64,000 nucleotides of DNA. Origin: Frateuria_A sp035944355. GTDB lineage: Bacteria > Pseudomonadota > Gammaproteobacteria > Xanthomonadales > Rhodanobacteraceae. The stretch lies in the NCBI RefSeq assembly GCF_035944355.1, contig NZ_DASZBH010000009.1, positions 62,001 to 126,000 of the forward strand, given 5' to 3'. A model generated the notes under the pieces. It was not told the origin of the DNA and did not search any database. It was given only the letters and a program-made list of their open reading frames with translations. The stretch's first letter is position 1; the number at the start of each line of letters is the position of its first letter. This document shows, piece by piece, positions 26,570 to 36,348 of the stretch. Position numbers and translations under genes: made by a program.

Positions 26570-27922
26570 TCAGCTGTTGGCCCGCGCGTCCGGGTCCTTC
26601 AACGCGGGCACCAGGATGTCGATGTAGGCGTCCGAGCGCAGCTGACGCAGGAAGTCTTCGTAGGCCTGCTCGGCCTTGCGGTTGCCGATCGCCTGGCGCG
26701 CCTGGTTGCGCTCGGATTCCTCGGTCACGTCGCTCTTGCGCGTGCCCTCGAGCTGGATGATGTGCCAGCCCGCTTCGCTCTGGAACGGCTGGGAAACCTC
26801 GCCGTCCTTGAGCTGCGCCAGTTGCTGGGCGACCGTGCTGCCCCACTGGTCGCGCTGGAACCAGCCCATGTCGCCGCCGGCGTTGGCGGTGGTCGGGTCC
26901 TTGGAGTTCTCCTTCGCCAGCTTGGCGAAGTCCTCGTGTTTGTCGACGATGCGGTTGTACAGGTCCTGCGCCTTCTGGTGCGCCTGCTCGGCCGTGACCA
27001 GCTCGGTCGGACGGATCAGGATCTGCCGCGCGTGGTACTCGGTCACCACCTGGCGGCCCGGGGCACGCTGGTCGATCAGCTTGAGGATGTGGAAGCCGGT
27101 GGGACCGCGCAGCGCGGCGCTGACCTGGCCGGGCTTCATGCCGGCGATGGTGTCGGCGAACGCCGGCGGGATCTCGTCCACCTTGCGCCAGCCCAGGTCG
27201 CCGCCCTCGAGCGCGTCCTGGGCGTCGGAATAGCGTATCGCCGCGGCATGGAAATCCATGCCGCCCTTGATCGCATCGAGCGCCTGCTGCGCCTTGGCCT
27301 GGGCGGCCTGGATGTCGGCCGCGCCGCCGCCGGCGGGAATCGAGATCTGGATGTGCGCCAGGTGCACCTCGCCGGCCTTGTAGGCCGGACTGGCGAGCAG
27401 GTTGTTGATCTCGCTGTCGGTGATGTTGACCTGGTCGCGCACCACGCTGTCGTGCAGGCGCTGCACCACCAGCTGGTCGGCCAGCTGGCTGCGGAAGGCG
27501 GCGAAGCCCTGCCCGCTCTGTTCGACCGCCTGCTGCAGCTGCTCGGGGCTCATGTGGTTCTGCTGGGCGACCGCGGACACCGCCTGGTCGATGTCGGCGC
27601 TGGAAACGCGGATGCCCTGGTCGTCGGCCTTGGCCACCTGCAGCTTCATCAGGATCAGCCGGTCGAGCACCTGGCGATCGAGCACGTCGTCCGGCGGCAG
27701 CTGGCCGGGGCTGCTGGCGTACTGCTGCTTGACCGAGCGGACCGCATCGTCCAGTTCGCTCTGCAGGATCACGTTCTCGTCGACCACGGCCACGATGCGG
27801 TCCAGCGGCTGCGTGCCGGAGGCCGTGGCGCCGGCCTGCGACTGCGGCAGGAGCTGGGCCTGTGCAGGCAGGGCGGTAGCCGCAACGAGCGCGAGGAGGA
27901 GCAGCGCGGAAGGGTGCTTCAT
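26570..27922 (-). CDS. surA: Periplasmic chaperone and peptidyl-prolyl isomerase SurA
   Basis: SurA escorts outer-membrane proteins, including LptD encoded just upstream, across the periplasm. The 450-residue product has a signal peptide (about 1-22, cleaved after AQA), the SurA N-terminal chaperone domain with RIVAVVDENVILQSEL near 41-56, and two parvulin domains: VTEYHARQILIRPTELV in the second repeat and VHLAHIQISIPAG in the first, each followed by GGDLGW or GGDMGW. It is the second gene of the operon. Confidence 0.97.
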   Translation of the reverse strand: MKHPSALLLLALVAATALPAQAQLLPQSQAGATASGTQPLDRIVAVVDENVILQSELDDAVRSVKQQYASSPGQLPPDDVLDRQVLDRLILMKLQVAKADDQGIRVSSADIDQAVSAVAQQNHMSPEQLQQAVEQSGQGFAAFRSQLADQLVVQRLHDSVVRDQVNITDSEINNLLASPAYKAGEVHLAHIQISIPAGGGAADIQAAQAKAQQALDAIKGGMDFHAAAIRYSDAQDALEGGDLGWRKVDEIPPAFADTIAGMKPGQVSAALRGPTGFHILKLIDQRAPGRQVVTEYHARQILIRPTELVTAEQAHQKAQDLYNRIVDKHEDFAKLAKENSKDPTTANAGGDMGWFQRDQWGSTVAQQLAQLKDGEVSQPFQSEAGWHIIQLEGTRKSDVTEESERNQARQAIGNRKAEQAYEDFLRQLRSDAYIDILVPALKDPDARANS

Positions 27923-28040
27923 CGGTCGGAACCTTCAATCGCCTGGACGGCGATGGTGGGAGGGGACGGTGCCTTGCCGCCGGTGCGGACCGGCTGACAA
28001 CCGTGGATCGCAACGGCGCCGGAAAGTTCGCGGCGCGCCG

Positions 28041-30455
28041 TCATTGATAGCCAAGAATACCACGCCGCAACACGGCCTCGGTCTGGCCGTTGAAGGCGCC
28101 CAGGCCCTTGAAGACCAGTTCGAACATGACCGCGTTGTTGGTGCGGCCCTGGTCGGTGAAGGGGCTGGCCGCGACCACGTAATGGCGCCCGACCACCCGC
28201 ACCGCGACGCAGCAGCTGTCGTACTCGACGCCGGCCAGCGCTTCCACCGTGCGCCGGTCGCGCACCGAATAGACCCAGCGGCCCAGCAGCCGCCAGCGTT
28301 CGGAAACCGGGTAGACGATCGAGCTGTCGTACTGCTCCACCAGGTCGCGGCGGTAGCGGTAGGAGAAATTGAAGATGCCGTCGGTGCCGATGCGCCGTTG
28401 CAGGCCCAGTGTGCCCAGATCGGTCTGGCGGGTGTTCGGGCTCCACTGGTAGGCGCTGTTGAGGCGCCAGCGGTCGTTGAGCTGGATGTCCAACTGGGCC
28501 ACGTAGTCAGAACGCGTCCAGTCGGTCGGCGCCGCCGTGGTGGTGTTGCTGTTGGGCAACTGCACGCGCTGCGGCGCGAAGTAGCGGATCTGGCCGAAGC
28601 TGGCCGACAGCCGCTCCACGCCGTTGTCGTCCAGCAGGCGGGTGGTGAGCGCGCCGGTCAGGTTGTTCGCGTTCATCTGGCGGTCGGCGCCGGAGAACTG
28701 GTTGGGCGAGAACAGCTGCCAGTAGTCGAACGACATGCGCGTGGTGTCGAACAGCGGCAGGTCGTTCTGGTTGCGGTAGGGCACGTAGAGGTAGTAGAGC
28801 CGCGGCTCCAGCGTCTGCGTGTAGGACGTGCCGAACAGCGAGGTCGAGCGGTCGAAGATCAGCCCGGTGTCGAGGCTGGCGATCGGCAGTGCGCGGCTGG
28901 GCGAGCGCCGGTCGAACGGGGAGACGTCGGTGCCGCCGAGCAGGCCGGCATAGCCATAGCGCTGGTAGTCGCCGTCGAGCTGGTAGGCGGTGTAGCGGTA
29001 GGCCAGCTTCGGCCGCACGAACCAGGCGGCGCCCTGGAAGTCGGCGGCCAGGTAGGGATACAGGTCCAGCCGCTTGCCCTCGATCACGTCGTCCTTGCGG
29101 AAGGCCACCGCTTCGGTGTTCGCGCCGAACTCGAGCCAGCGATTGATCGGCAGGTCCAGCCCCAGCGTGGCGCGCGGCCAGCGCTTGTACTGCACCACGG
29201 TGTCGGGCAGGTAGGGATCGACGTTCTGGTAGCTGTCCGCGCCGAAGGAGGCGTTCCACCAGTTGCCGCCGCCGCTGACGTAGGCGCTGGAGCCCAGCGT
29301 GCCGATGGCCGAGGTGTACAGGTCGTTGCCGAAATCGCGCAGGTAGTTGCGGTCGGAGGTGCGGTTGATGCTCGTGCCGAACGACCACGGGCCGATCAGG
29401 TGCGTGTAGTCGCTGTATTTGAGCAGCCAGCGGTCGCGGCCCTGCGTCGGCGTGCTGTTTTCGGTGTCCTGGCCGTGGTCGTTGGGCAGGTATTCGGCGT
29501 TCAGCTGCCCGGCCGTGCCCGGAAACAGGTAGCGGAACTCGCCCGCCAGTACGGTGCCGCGCTGGGTGTAGATGCGCGGCTCCAGCGTGGCATCGTAATT
29601 GGGCGCCAGGTTGAGGTAATAGGGGATCGAGAACATCGTGCCCGATCGGCTCGAGCCGCCGAACGTCGGGTAGAGGAAGCCGCTCTGGCGCCGGTGGTCG
29701 ATGGGAAAGGAAAACCACGGCAGGTACAGAAACGGCACGTTGGCGAAGCGCATCGTGGCGTTACGGGCGGTGCCCCGGCCGTTGGCCTTGTCGATCTTCA
29801 GGTCCTTCGCGCGCACCTCCCACAGGTGGTGGCCCACGTCGCAGGTGGAATAGGTGACCTGGTTGTAGCGGCTGTGCTGGGCGTCGAGCAGTTCGCCGCG
29901 CGCGGCGGTGCCGTTGCCGCGCGACTGCAGCAGCTGGTAGCGCACGTTGTCGGCCACGCCGTGGCTGGCCTGGTTGTTCCCTCGCAGGCGGTCGGCGCTG
30001 AGCAGCTCGCCGGCTTCCTGGTAACGCACGTTGCCCTGCGCGTCGTAGTCGGTGGTGGTGTCGTTGTAGTCGACGCGGTCGGCGCGCAGCAGCTGGTCGG
30101 CGCGCGCGATGCGCACGTTGCCCGAGAGGCGGTAGACCGCCTGGTTGGAACTGTCGACATGGGTGGCGTGCACGTCGGTGTCGGAGGTTTCGCGTTGCGT
30201 CGGATCGCGCGGGAGCGTGGGGTCGTAGAACTCCAGCAAGGCGTTGGGGTGGCACATCGCAAAATTTTCAGGCCGGGGCGCACAGTGGAACGCGCCGAGC
30301 GGGCAGCTGGGCACGCCCTCGTCCGTGGCCGCCTTGGCGTGCATCCTGGCGGGTGCCGCGTGGGCCTGGGCCGGCCCACCGAACAGGGCGATGGCTGCGG
30401 CGACCGCGAGCAGGCGGCGTGGTGGCAAGGCGCGCGGGGAGTGGCTCGGCGTCAC
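28041..30455 (-). CDS. lptD: LPS-assembly outer-membrane protein LptD
   Basis: LptD with LptE inserts lipopolysaccharide in the outer leaflet. The 804-residue product has a signal sequence (about 1-31), a periplasmic OstA/LptA-like jellyroll around 100-230 (SGNVRIARADQLLRADRV, ATMRFANVPFLYLPW) and a C-terminal barrel with alternating aromatic strands. Cysteine pairs needed for the inter-domain disulphides are visible: SCPLGAFHC near 50-58, a cysteine near 215 and the adjacent CC in DSCCVAV near 757. The start is GTG with no strong ribosome-binding site. It heads the operon; the promoter should lie in 30456-30551 but no clean hexamers are seen. Confidence 0.97.
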   Translation of the reverse strand: MTPSHSPRALPPRRLLAVAAAIALFGGPAQAHAAPARMHAKAATDEGVPSCPLGAFHCAPRPENFAMCHPNALLEFYDPTLPRDPTQRETSDTDVHATHVDSSNQAVYRLSGNVRIARADQLLRADRVDYNDTTTDYDAQGNVRYQEAGELLSADRLRGNNQASHGVADNVRYQLLQSRGNGTAARGELLDAQHSRYNQVTYSTCDVGHHLWEVRAKDLKIDKANGRGTARNATMRFANVPFLYLPWFSFPIDHRRQSGFLYPTFGGSSRSGTMFSIPYYLNLAPNYDATLEPRIYTQRGTVLAGEFRYLFPGTAGQLNAEYLPNDHGQDTENSTPTQGRDRWLLKYSDYTHLIGPWSFGTSINRTSDRNYLRDFGNDLYTSAIGTLGSSAYVSGGGNWWNASFGADSYQNVDPYLPDTVVQYKRWPRATLGLDLPINRWLEFGANTEAVAFRKDDVIEGKRLDLYPYLAADFQGAAWFVRPKLAYRYTAYQLDGDYQRYGYAGLLGGTDVSPFDRRSPSRALPIASLDTGLIFDRSTSLFGTSYTQTLEPRLYYLYVPYRNQNDLPLFDTTRMSFDYWQLFSPNQFSGADRQMNANNLTGALTTRLLDDNGVERLSASFGQIRYFAPQRVQLPNSNTTTAAPTDWTRSDYVAQLDIQLNDRWRLNSAYQWSPNTRQTDLGTLGLQRRIGTDGIFNFSYRYRRDLVEQYDSSIVYPVSERWRLLGRWVYSVRDRRTVEALAGVEYDSCCVAVRVVGRHYVVAASPFTDQGRTNNAVMFELVFKGLGAFNGQTEAVLRRGILGYQ

Positions 30456-30551
30456 GGTGGCTGTCGGCGGTCGGTGGGACGCGTAAAGCTAGCAGAAAGG
30501 CCGCCTGCCCGGCAGGAAGCCCCGGGCGCTCCCGCCGGCGACCGGATCCGT

Positions 30552-31472
<921 letters not shown>

Positions 31473-31481
31473 GGGAGGCCT

Positions 31482-32042
31482 TTAGCCCCGGGGCCGCCGT
31501 TCGTGCTGCCAGAGCACTTCGCCGTGGCCGCCGGCACGAGCGAGCACGCGGGCGATCACGAACAACAGATCCGACAGCCGGTTGAGGTAGCGCTGCGGCT
31601 GCGGCCGCACGGTTTCCGCCCGCGCAAGCGCGATCACCTCGCGTTCGGCGCGCCGGCACACGGTGCGCGCCAGGTGGCCGCAGGCCGCGGCCATGCCGCC
31701 GCCGGGCAGGATGAATTCCTTCAGCGGCGGCAGCGGCTCGTTGAGGGCGTCCAGGACGCTTTCCAGCCGCGCGATGTCCCGGTCCTGCACCATCGCCATG
31801 CCGGGGATGCACAGCTCGCCGCCGAGGTCGAACAGGTCGTGCTGCACCTGGATCAGCGCTTCGCGTACCTCGGCCGGAACGCCTTCGCAGGCTAGCACCA
31901 TGCCGATCGCGCTGTTGAGCTCGTCGACCGTGCCGTAGGCGGCCACGCGGGCCGAGTCCTTGGGCACCCGCGAGCCGTCGCCCAGGCCGGTGCTGCCGTC
32001 GTCGCCGGTGCGGGTGTAGATCTTCGAGAGGCGATTGCCCAT
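31482..32042 (-). CDS. pduO: PduO-type ATP:cob(I)alamin adenosyltransferase
   Basis: This enzyme transfers the adenosyl group of ATP to cob(I)alamin, making adenosylcobalamin. The 186-residue protein shows the N-terminal ATP site KIYTRTGDDGSTGLGDG near residues 7-23, VDELNSAIG near 39-47, the RRAEREV motif near 131-137 and the C-terminal YLNRLSDLLFVIAR near 153-166, all typical of the PduO rather than the CobA/BtuR family. Its ATG overlaps the stop of the upstream membrane gene by one base. The upstream neighbour resembles the cobalamin transporter BtuM, which fits uptake followed by adenosylation. Confidence 0.95.
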   Translation of the reverse strand: MGNRLSKIYTRTGDDGSTGLGDGSRVPKDSARVAAYGTVDELNSAIGMVLACEGVPAEVREALIQVQHDLFDLGGELCIPGMAMVQDRDIARLESVLDALNEPLPPLKEFILPGGGMAAACGHLARTVCRRAEREVIALARAETVRPQPQRYLNRLSDLLFVIARVLARAGGHGEVLWQHERRPRG

Positions 32043-32638
32043 CAGCGCGCGTGGGCGTGAGCCAGCGCGCGCGTCAGCTGGGTCGCCAGCACCTGCAGCA
32101 GCGCGCCCAGGCCGACGTACATCGCGGTCACCCCGAGGAACGGCAGGTACCAGTCGCCCATGTTGGCGAACCATGCACCCATGCTGCGCGGCGCCGGCAC
32201 GCTGTTGCTCAGCCAGTAAAAGCTGCCGTTGGAAACGATGAAGCAGACCGCTTCGCTGACCAGCAACGCGGCCACGGCCAGGCCCAGGGTGGACAGCGTG
32301 AGGCGCTGCCCGCGCCGGGCCAGCCAGCTGCCGCCCAGCCACAGCGCGCCGTAGGCGGCGATCAGGAACCAGTACGCCGGCGACACGCAGTAGTGGCTCC
32401 AGAAGTTCAGGCCCTGGCCGGCGATCACCAGGTAATCCACCAGCACCGCCTCGGCCATCAGCAGCGGGAAGGCCCAGCGGCCGGCGCCGCGCAGCCAGAA
32501 GCCGGCCAGGAAGAACACCGCCCAGCTGGCATCGGGGAAGATCTCGAAATGGTAGAAGCGGATCGCGCCGCGGGTGATGGCCATCAACAGGGCGAGTGCC
32601 AGGAAGATGCCCAGGCGCTGGTTTCGCGTCATAGCCAT
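32042..32638 (-). CDS. Six-segment membrane protein, candidate cobalamin transporter BtuM
   Basis: The 198-residue product is strongly hydrophobic with about six membrane segments (roughly 9-26, 36-53, 56-74, 88-106, 115-137, 160-186). A cysteine at residue 84 sits in SHYCVSPAYWFL at the start of the fourth segment. BtuM, a solitary S-component-like cobalamin transporter of Gram-negative bacteria, has a similar length and topology and a cobalamin-ligating cysteine near residue 80. Overlap with the adenosyltransferase gene supports a cobalamin role. I infer BtuM from size, topology, the cysteine and context rather than from a remembered alignment. No cobalamin riboswitch is visible in the short upstream region. 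Confidence 0.55.
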   Translation of the reverse strand: MAMTRNQRLGIFLALALLMAITRGAIRFYHFEIFPDASWAVFFLAGFWLRGAGRWAFPLLMAEAVLVDYLVIAGQGLNFWSHYCVSPAYWFLIAAYGALWLGGSWLARRGQRLTLSTLGLAVAALLVSEAVCFIVSNGSFYWLSNSVPAPRSMGAWFANMGDWYLPFLGVTAMYVGLGALLQVLATQLTRALAHAHAR

Positions 32639-32734
32639 GAGGTGCTCCGTATGCAGCGGCGTGAAGTAGTGAAAGGCGAACGGCTAGTTTAGCCCAAGCC
32701 CGGCCGGCTCATGCGATGCCTTCGCGTTCGGCCG

Positions 32735-32740
32735 TATGAT
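32735..32740 (+). promoter_or_regulatory. Candidate -10 of a leaderless ubiH transcript
   Basis: TATGAT ends seven bases before the ATG at 32748, which would place the transcript start on or next to the start codon. No Shine-Dalgarno is present. The -35 region is weak (around 32711-32717). Confidence 0.4.
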
Positions 32741-32747
32741 CCGGCGC

Positions 32748-33968
32748 ATGAATGACCCCACATCTTCCCGCGGGCCCGTGCTGATCGTCGGCGGCGGCCT
32801 GGTCGGCGCCAGCCTGGCGATAGCGCTGGACGCGGCCGGCGTGGAGGCGCTGCTGGTGGAGACCGCGGCGCCGCGTGCCGACCTACAGCCCAGCTACGAC
32901 GAGCGCAACCTGGCGCTGGCCCGCGCCACGGTCAATGGCTTGGAGGCGATCGGCGTGTGGAAGCACGCGCGCGAGCGCGCCACCGCCATCGAGCACATCC
33001 ATGTCAGCCGCGCGGGCGAGTTCGGCAGCGTGCGGCTCGGCGCGCGCGAGGCCGGCGTCGATGCGCTGGGCTGGACCCTGCCGGCGCGCGAACTAGGCGC
33101 CGCGCTGCTGCGCCGCCTGGACGAATGCAGGCTGCTCAGGCGCCTGGCGCCGGCGACGCTGGAGGCGGTCGAACCGCTGCCGCAGGGCTGGCGCGCCCGG
33201 GTGCGCACGGCCGAAGAGATACAGGCCATCGACACGCCGCTGCTGGTCGGCGCCGACGGCACCGAGTCGTTCGTGCGCGCGCAGCTGGGCATCTCGGCCG
33301 ACACGCACGATTACGGGCAGACCTTGTTCGTCTGCACCGTCACGCCCGAGCGCGCGCACGGCCATCGCGCGTTCGAGCGCTTCGGCGAGGAGGGGCCGGT
33401 CGCATTGCTGCCGCTGGCGGAGCGTCGCTGCGGCCTGGTGCTCACCGTGCCGACAGGGCAGGCCGAGGCGGTGGCGGCGCTGGACGATGGCGACTACCTC
33501 GCGCTGGCGCAGCGCCGCTTCGGCTGGCGGCTGGGACGGTTGACGCGCCCGGGCCGGCGCTTTCCCTACGCGATCCGCCGCGTGGCCGCCGCGCGCCTGA
33601 CCGCGCCGCGCGCCGTGCTGGTCGGCAATGCGGCGCAGACGATCCATCCGATCGGCGCGCAGGGCTTCAACCTCGGCCTGCGCGACGCGTTGACCCTCGC
33701 CGAGCTGGTCGCGGGTGCGGAAGACCCCGGCGACCGGCGGTTGCTCGATGCCTATGCCGCGCGCCGTGAACCCGACCGCGAGGGCACCATGGCGATGAGC
33801 CACGGCCTGGTCCGGCTCGCCTGTCTGCCGCAGCCGGCGCTGGCGCCGCTGCGCTCGCTGGCCCTGCTCGCCTGCGATCGCGTGCCGCCGCTGAAGGACG
33901 CGCTGCTTAGACGCGGCATGGGCTTCCGCGGCGCGCCGCCGCAGGCCGTGCTGGAGCGTGCGCCGTGA
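32748..33968 (+). CDS. ubiH: 2-octaprenyl-6-methoxyphenol hydroxylase UbiH
   Basis: UbiH is an FAD monooxygenase hydroxylating the ubiquinone ring. The 406-residue product (start at 32748) has the FAD dinucleotide motif VLIVGGGLVGASLAIAL near residues 9-25, the second FAD motif LLVGADGTESFVRAQLG near 163-179 and the GNAAQTIHPIGAQGFNLGLR motif near 292-311; FGWRLGRLT near 256 is characteristic of UbiH. An in-frame ATG at 32736 lies inside the presumed -10 element, so I prefer 32748. The stop overlaps the next hydroxylase (GTGA). It is divergent from the btuM-like gene. Confidence 0.93.
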   Translation: MNDPTSSRGPVLIVGGGLVGASLAIALDAAGVEALLVETAAPRADLQPSYDERNLALARATVNGLEAIGVWKHARERATAIEHIHVSRAGEFGSVRLGAREAGVDALGWTLPARELGAALLRRLDECRLLRRLAPATLEAVEPLPQGWRARVRTAEEIQAIDTPLLVGADGTESFVRAQLGISADTHDYGQTLFVCTVTPERAHGHRAFERFGEEGPVALLPLAERRCGLVLTVPTGQAEAVAALDDGDYLALAQRRFGWRLGRLTRPGRRFPYAIRRVAAARLTAPRAVLVGNAAQTIHPIGAQGFNLGLRDALTLAELVAGAEDPGDRRLLDAYAARREPDREGTMAMSHGLVRLACLPQPALAPLRSLALLACDRVPPLKDALLRRGMGFRGAPPQAVLERAP

Positions 33969-35173
33969 GCGCGCGCATCGAAGCTCGCCGCCGCGCGCCG
34001 CTGCTGGACGTGGCCGTGGTGGGCGGCGGCATGGTCGGCGCCGCCGCCGCGCTGGCGCTGGCGCGGGCCGGCTTCGCCACCGCCCTGGTGGAGGCCCGCG
34101 CGCCGGCCCCCTGGCATGGCGAGGACGAGGTCGACCTGCGCGTGGTCGGGCTGGCGCCCTCCTCGATCGCGCTGCTCGACGAACTGGGCGTGTGGCGGTC
34201 CATCCGCGAACGCCGTGCCGCGCCGTACGCGCGGATGCACGTGTGGGACGCGCGCAGCGGCGCGGCCATCGACTTCGACGCCGCCGCCACCGGACACGCC
34301 TGGCTGGGCTGGATCGTCGAGAACAGCCTGGTGCAGTGGACCTTGTGGCAGGCGCTGGAATCGGCCGGCGTGCAGCGGTTGTGCCCGGCGCAGGTGACCG
34401 GCTACCAGGCGCGAGAAGACCGTGTGGAACTGGAACTGGAAGCGGGCGAGACCGCCAGCGTGGCGGCACGCCTGCTGGTCGCCGCCGACGGCGCGGGTTC
34501 GCCCTTGCGCCGCATGGCCGGACTGGAAACGCACGGGCGCGACTACGGCCAGCGCGCGGTGGTCGCCCACGTGGCCACCGAGCGGGCGCACCAGGACACG
34601 GCCTGGCAACGCTTCCTGCCGGGCGGGCCGCTGGCGCTGCTGCCGCTGGCCGACGGGCGCAGCTCGATCGTGTGGTCGCTGCCCGAGGCCGAGGCGCAGC
34701 GCGTGCTCGCGCTCGCGGACGGGGCATTCTGCGGCGAGCTCGGCATCGCCTGCGATTTCCGGCTGGGCCGGGTGCTCACGGCCACGCGCCGCGCCGCCTT
34801 CCCGTTGAGGCTGCAGCTCGCCGACGCCTACCAGGCCGAGCGCTTCGTGCTGCTCGGCGACGCGGCGCACGCGGTGCATCCGCTGGCCGGGCAGGGCGTG
34901 AACCTGGGCCTGCGCGACGTGGCCGAGCTGCGCGACACGCTCGTTGCCGCGCGTGAGGCCGGCCGCGATATCGCCGCGGCACACGTGTTGCGCCGTTATG
35001 CGCGTCGCCGACGCAGCGCCGACACGCTGGACGCCTGGAGCTTCGATGCGCTGGCGCGCATCTACGCCTGGCAGGCGCTGCCGCTGGTGGCCGCACGTGC
35101 GCTGGGCGTACGCCTGGCCGATCATCTTGCGCCGCTCAAGCGCCGGTTCGCCGCGCACGCCGCCGGCCGCTGA
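33965..35173 (+). CDS. UbiI/UbiF-like ubiquinone ring hydroxylase
   Basis: This is a second FAD-dependent monooxygenase of ubiquinone synthesis, 402 residues. The FAD motif DVAVVGGGMVGAAAALALA is at about 15-33, the DLRVVGLAPSSIALLDELGVW segment spans about 57-77, LLVAADGAGSPLRRMAG lies near 170-186, and GDAAHAVHPLAGQGVNLGLR near 299-318. The segment SSIVWSLPEAEAQRVL resembles UbiI (C5 hydroxylase, formerly VisC) more than UbiF. The GTG start overlaps the ubiH stop by 4 bases, so both are made from one message. Regiospecificity cannot be read from sequence alone. Confidence 0.88.
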   Translation: MSARIEARRRAPLLDVAVVGGGMVGAAAALALARAGFATALVEARAPAPWHGEDEVDLRVVGLAPSSIALLDELGVWRSIRERRAAPYARMHVWDARSGAAIDFDAAATGHAWLGWIVENSLVQWTLWQALESAGVQRLCPAQVTGYQAREDRVELELEAGETASVAARLLVAADGAGSPLRRMAGLETHGRDYGQRAVVAHVATERAHQDTAWQRFLPGGPLALLPLADGRSSIVWSLPEAEAQRVLALADGAFCGELGIACDFRLGRVLTATRRAAFPLRLQLADAYQAERFVLLGDAAHAVHPLAGQGVNLGLRDVAELRDTLVAAREAGRDIAAAHVLRRYARRRRSADTLDAWSFDALARIYAWQALPLVAARALGVRLADHLAPLKRRFAAHAAGR

Positions 35174-35251
35174 TAGGAAGATTCCCCAACCGCGGCGGGA
35201 TGCCGCGGCGCCTGGCGCGGAGCGCCGACCCACCCACCCGGAGCCGCCATC

Positions 35252-36034
35252 ATGCGCCGCATCCTGTTCGCCCTGTTCTCGCTTCCCCTGGCCTTTGCCG
35301 CGTCCGCGAAAATGGTGCATCGCCCCGTGGAATGGACCGACGGCGGCACCCGCTTCCACAGCGTGCTGGTCTACGACGACGCGGTCTCCACTCCGCGCCC
35401 CGGCCTGGTGATGGTGCCCAATTGGTACGGCGTGAACGACCAGGCGGTCGCCAAGGCCGAGATGATCGCCGGCAAGCAATACGTGATCCTGCTGACCGAC
35501 ATGTACGGCCAGGGCGTGCGTCCGAAGAACGACGACCAGGCCAAGGCCGCGGTCCAGCCGCTTTACGGCGACCGCGACCTGATGCGCCGGCGCATCAATC
35601 TCGCCCTGGCGCAGCTGAAGGCGCAGGCCGGCAAGGCGCCGCTGGACCCGGGCAAGCTCGCCGCGATCGGCTTCTGCTTCGGCGGTTCGGCCGTGCTCGA
35701 CCTGGCGCGCAGCGGCGCCGACCTGGCGGCGGTGGTGTCTTTCCACGGCGCGCTCGCCGCCGGCAAGGCCTCGCGGCCGGACCGCTTCAAGGCGCGCGTG
35801 CTGGCGATGAACGGCGCCGACGACAAGGGCACCATGCCCGACGCCGACGCCTTCATGGACGAGATGCGGGCGAGCAAGGCCGACTGGCAGTTCGTGGTGC
35901 TGGGCAACGCGGTGCACTGCTTCACCGAGACCGACCAGAACTCCCCTGGCTGCAAGTACGACGCGCGCGCCGCTGCGCGCAGCTACCGCATGATGCACGA
36001 CTGGCTGGATGCAGCCTTCGCCCGGCGGCCTTAA
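35252..36034 (+). CDS. Exported dienelactone-hydrolase-family protein
   Basis: The 260-residue alpha/beta hydrolase has a signal peptide (about 1-19, FALFSLPLAFAASA) and therefore probably acts in the periplasm. The nucleophile elbow is GFCFGGSA with Cys142 in place of serine, as in dienelactone hydrolases; Asp190 (NGADDKGTMP) and His222 (AVHCF) complete a Cys-Asp-His triad. The substrate is unknown. It follows the ubi genes by 78 bases, a spacer with a CCGCGGC/GCCGCGG hairpin near 35190-35208, so it may be separately expressed. A ribosome-binding GGAG precedes the ATG. Confidence 0.9.
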   Translation: MRRILFALFSLPLAFAASAKMVHRPVEWTDGGTRFHSVLVYDDAVSTPRPGLVMVPNWYGVNDQAVAKAEMIAGKQYVILLTDMYGQGVRPKNDDQAKAAVQPLYGDRDLMRRRINLALAQLKAQAGKAPLDPGKLAAIGFCFGGSAVLDLARSGADLAAVVSFHGALAAGKASRPDRFKARVLAMNGADDKGTMPDADAFMDEMRASKADWQFVVLGNAVHCFTETDQNSPGCKYDARAAARSYRMMHDWLDAAFARRP

Positions 36035-36348
36035 GGACGCATTGAGGGGGCCTTGCGAAGGGCGTCGCCGAGCATCCCGCTCAAGAGCGCCCCCAGCCGC
36101 CTTTCGGCGCCTTCCCCCGCGTACGCGGGGGAAGGACTCGTTGCTCAGCCGCGGCGCTCGACCACGCGCAACAAAGTCGCACAGCGCTCGTGCATGACGC
36201 CGGGTATCGCTGCAACGGCGCGGCCTCGATAGGCCGACCCGGGTCTTCCATAGCCGCGAAGAACCGCACGCGGTCGGGGGCTTCCCGGGCGGCCGAGGTT
36301 GAGGTTGCGGAAGAAGGCGGCGAAGCGTAGTGCGCGTCCGAACGCGCC
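36035..36348. other. Non-coding spacer between convergent genes, with a long palindrome
   Basis: No believable gene lies here; frames that cross it are shadows of ispB. The main object is a perfect 26-bp palindrome at 36110-36135. The remaining 200 bases are GC-rich without recognisable motifs, and no U-tract terminator serves either flanking gene. Confidence 0.5.
36110..36135. repeat. Perfect 26-bp palindrome (REP-like)
   Basis: The left half CCTTCCCCCGCGT is the exact reverse complement of the right half ACGCGGGGGAAGG. Such GC-rich palindromes are commonly dispersed in Xanthomonadales genomes; only this copy is seen in the window. It could act as a bidirectional transcription end for the convergent hydrolase and ispB genes. 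Confidence 0.6.

Noticed and set aside
32639..32747. A cobalamin riboswitch before the btuM-like gene
   Set aside because: The upstream region is only about 110 bases to ubiH and lacks the B12 box and the length needed for the aptamer.
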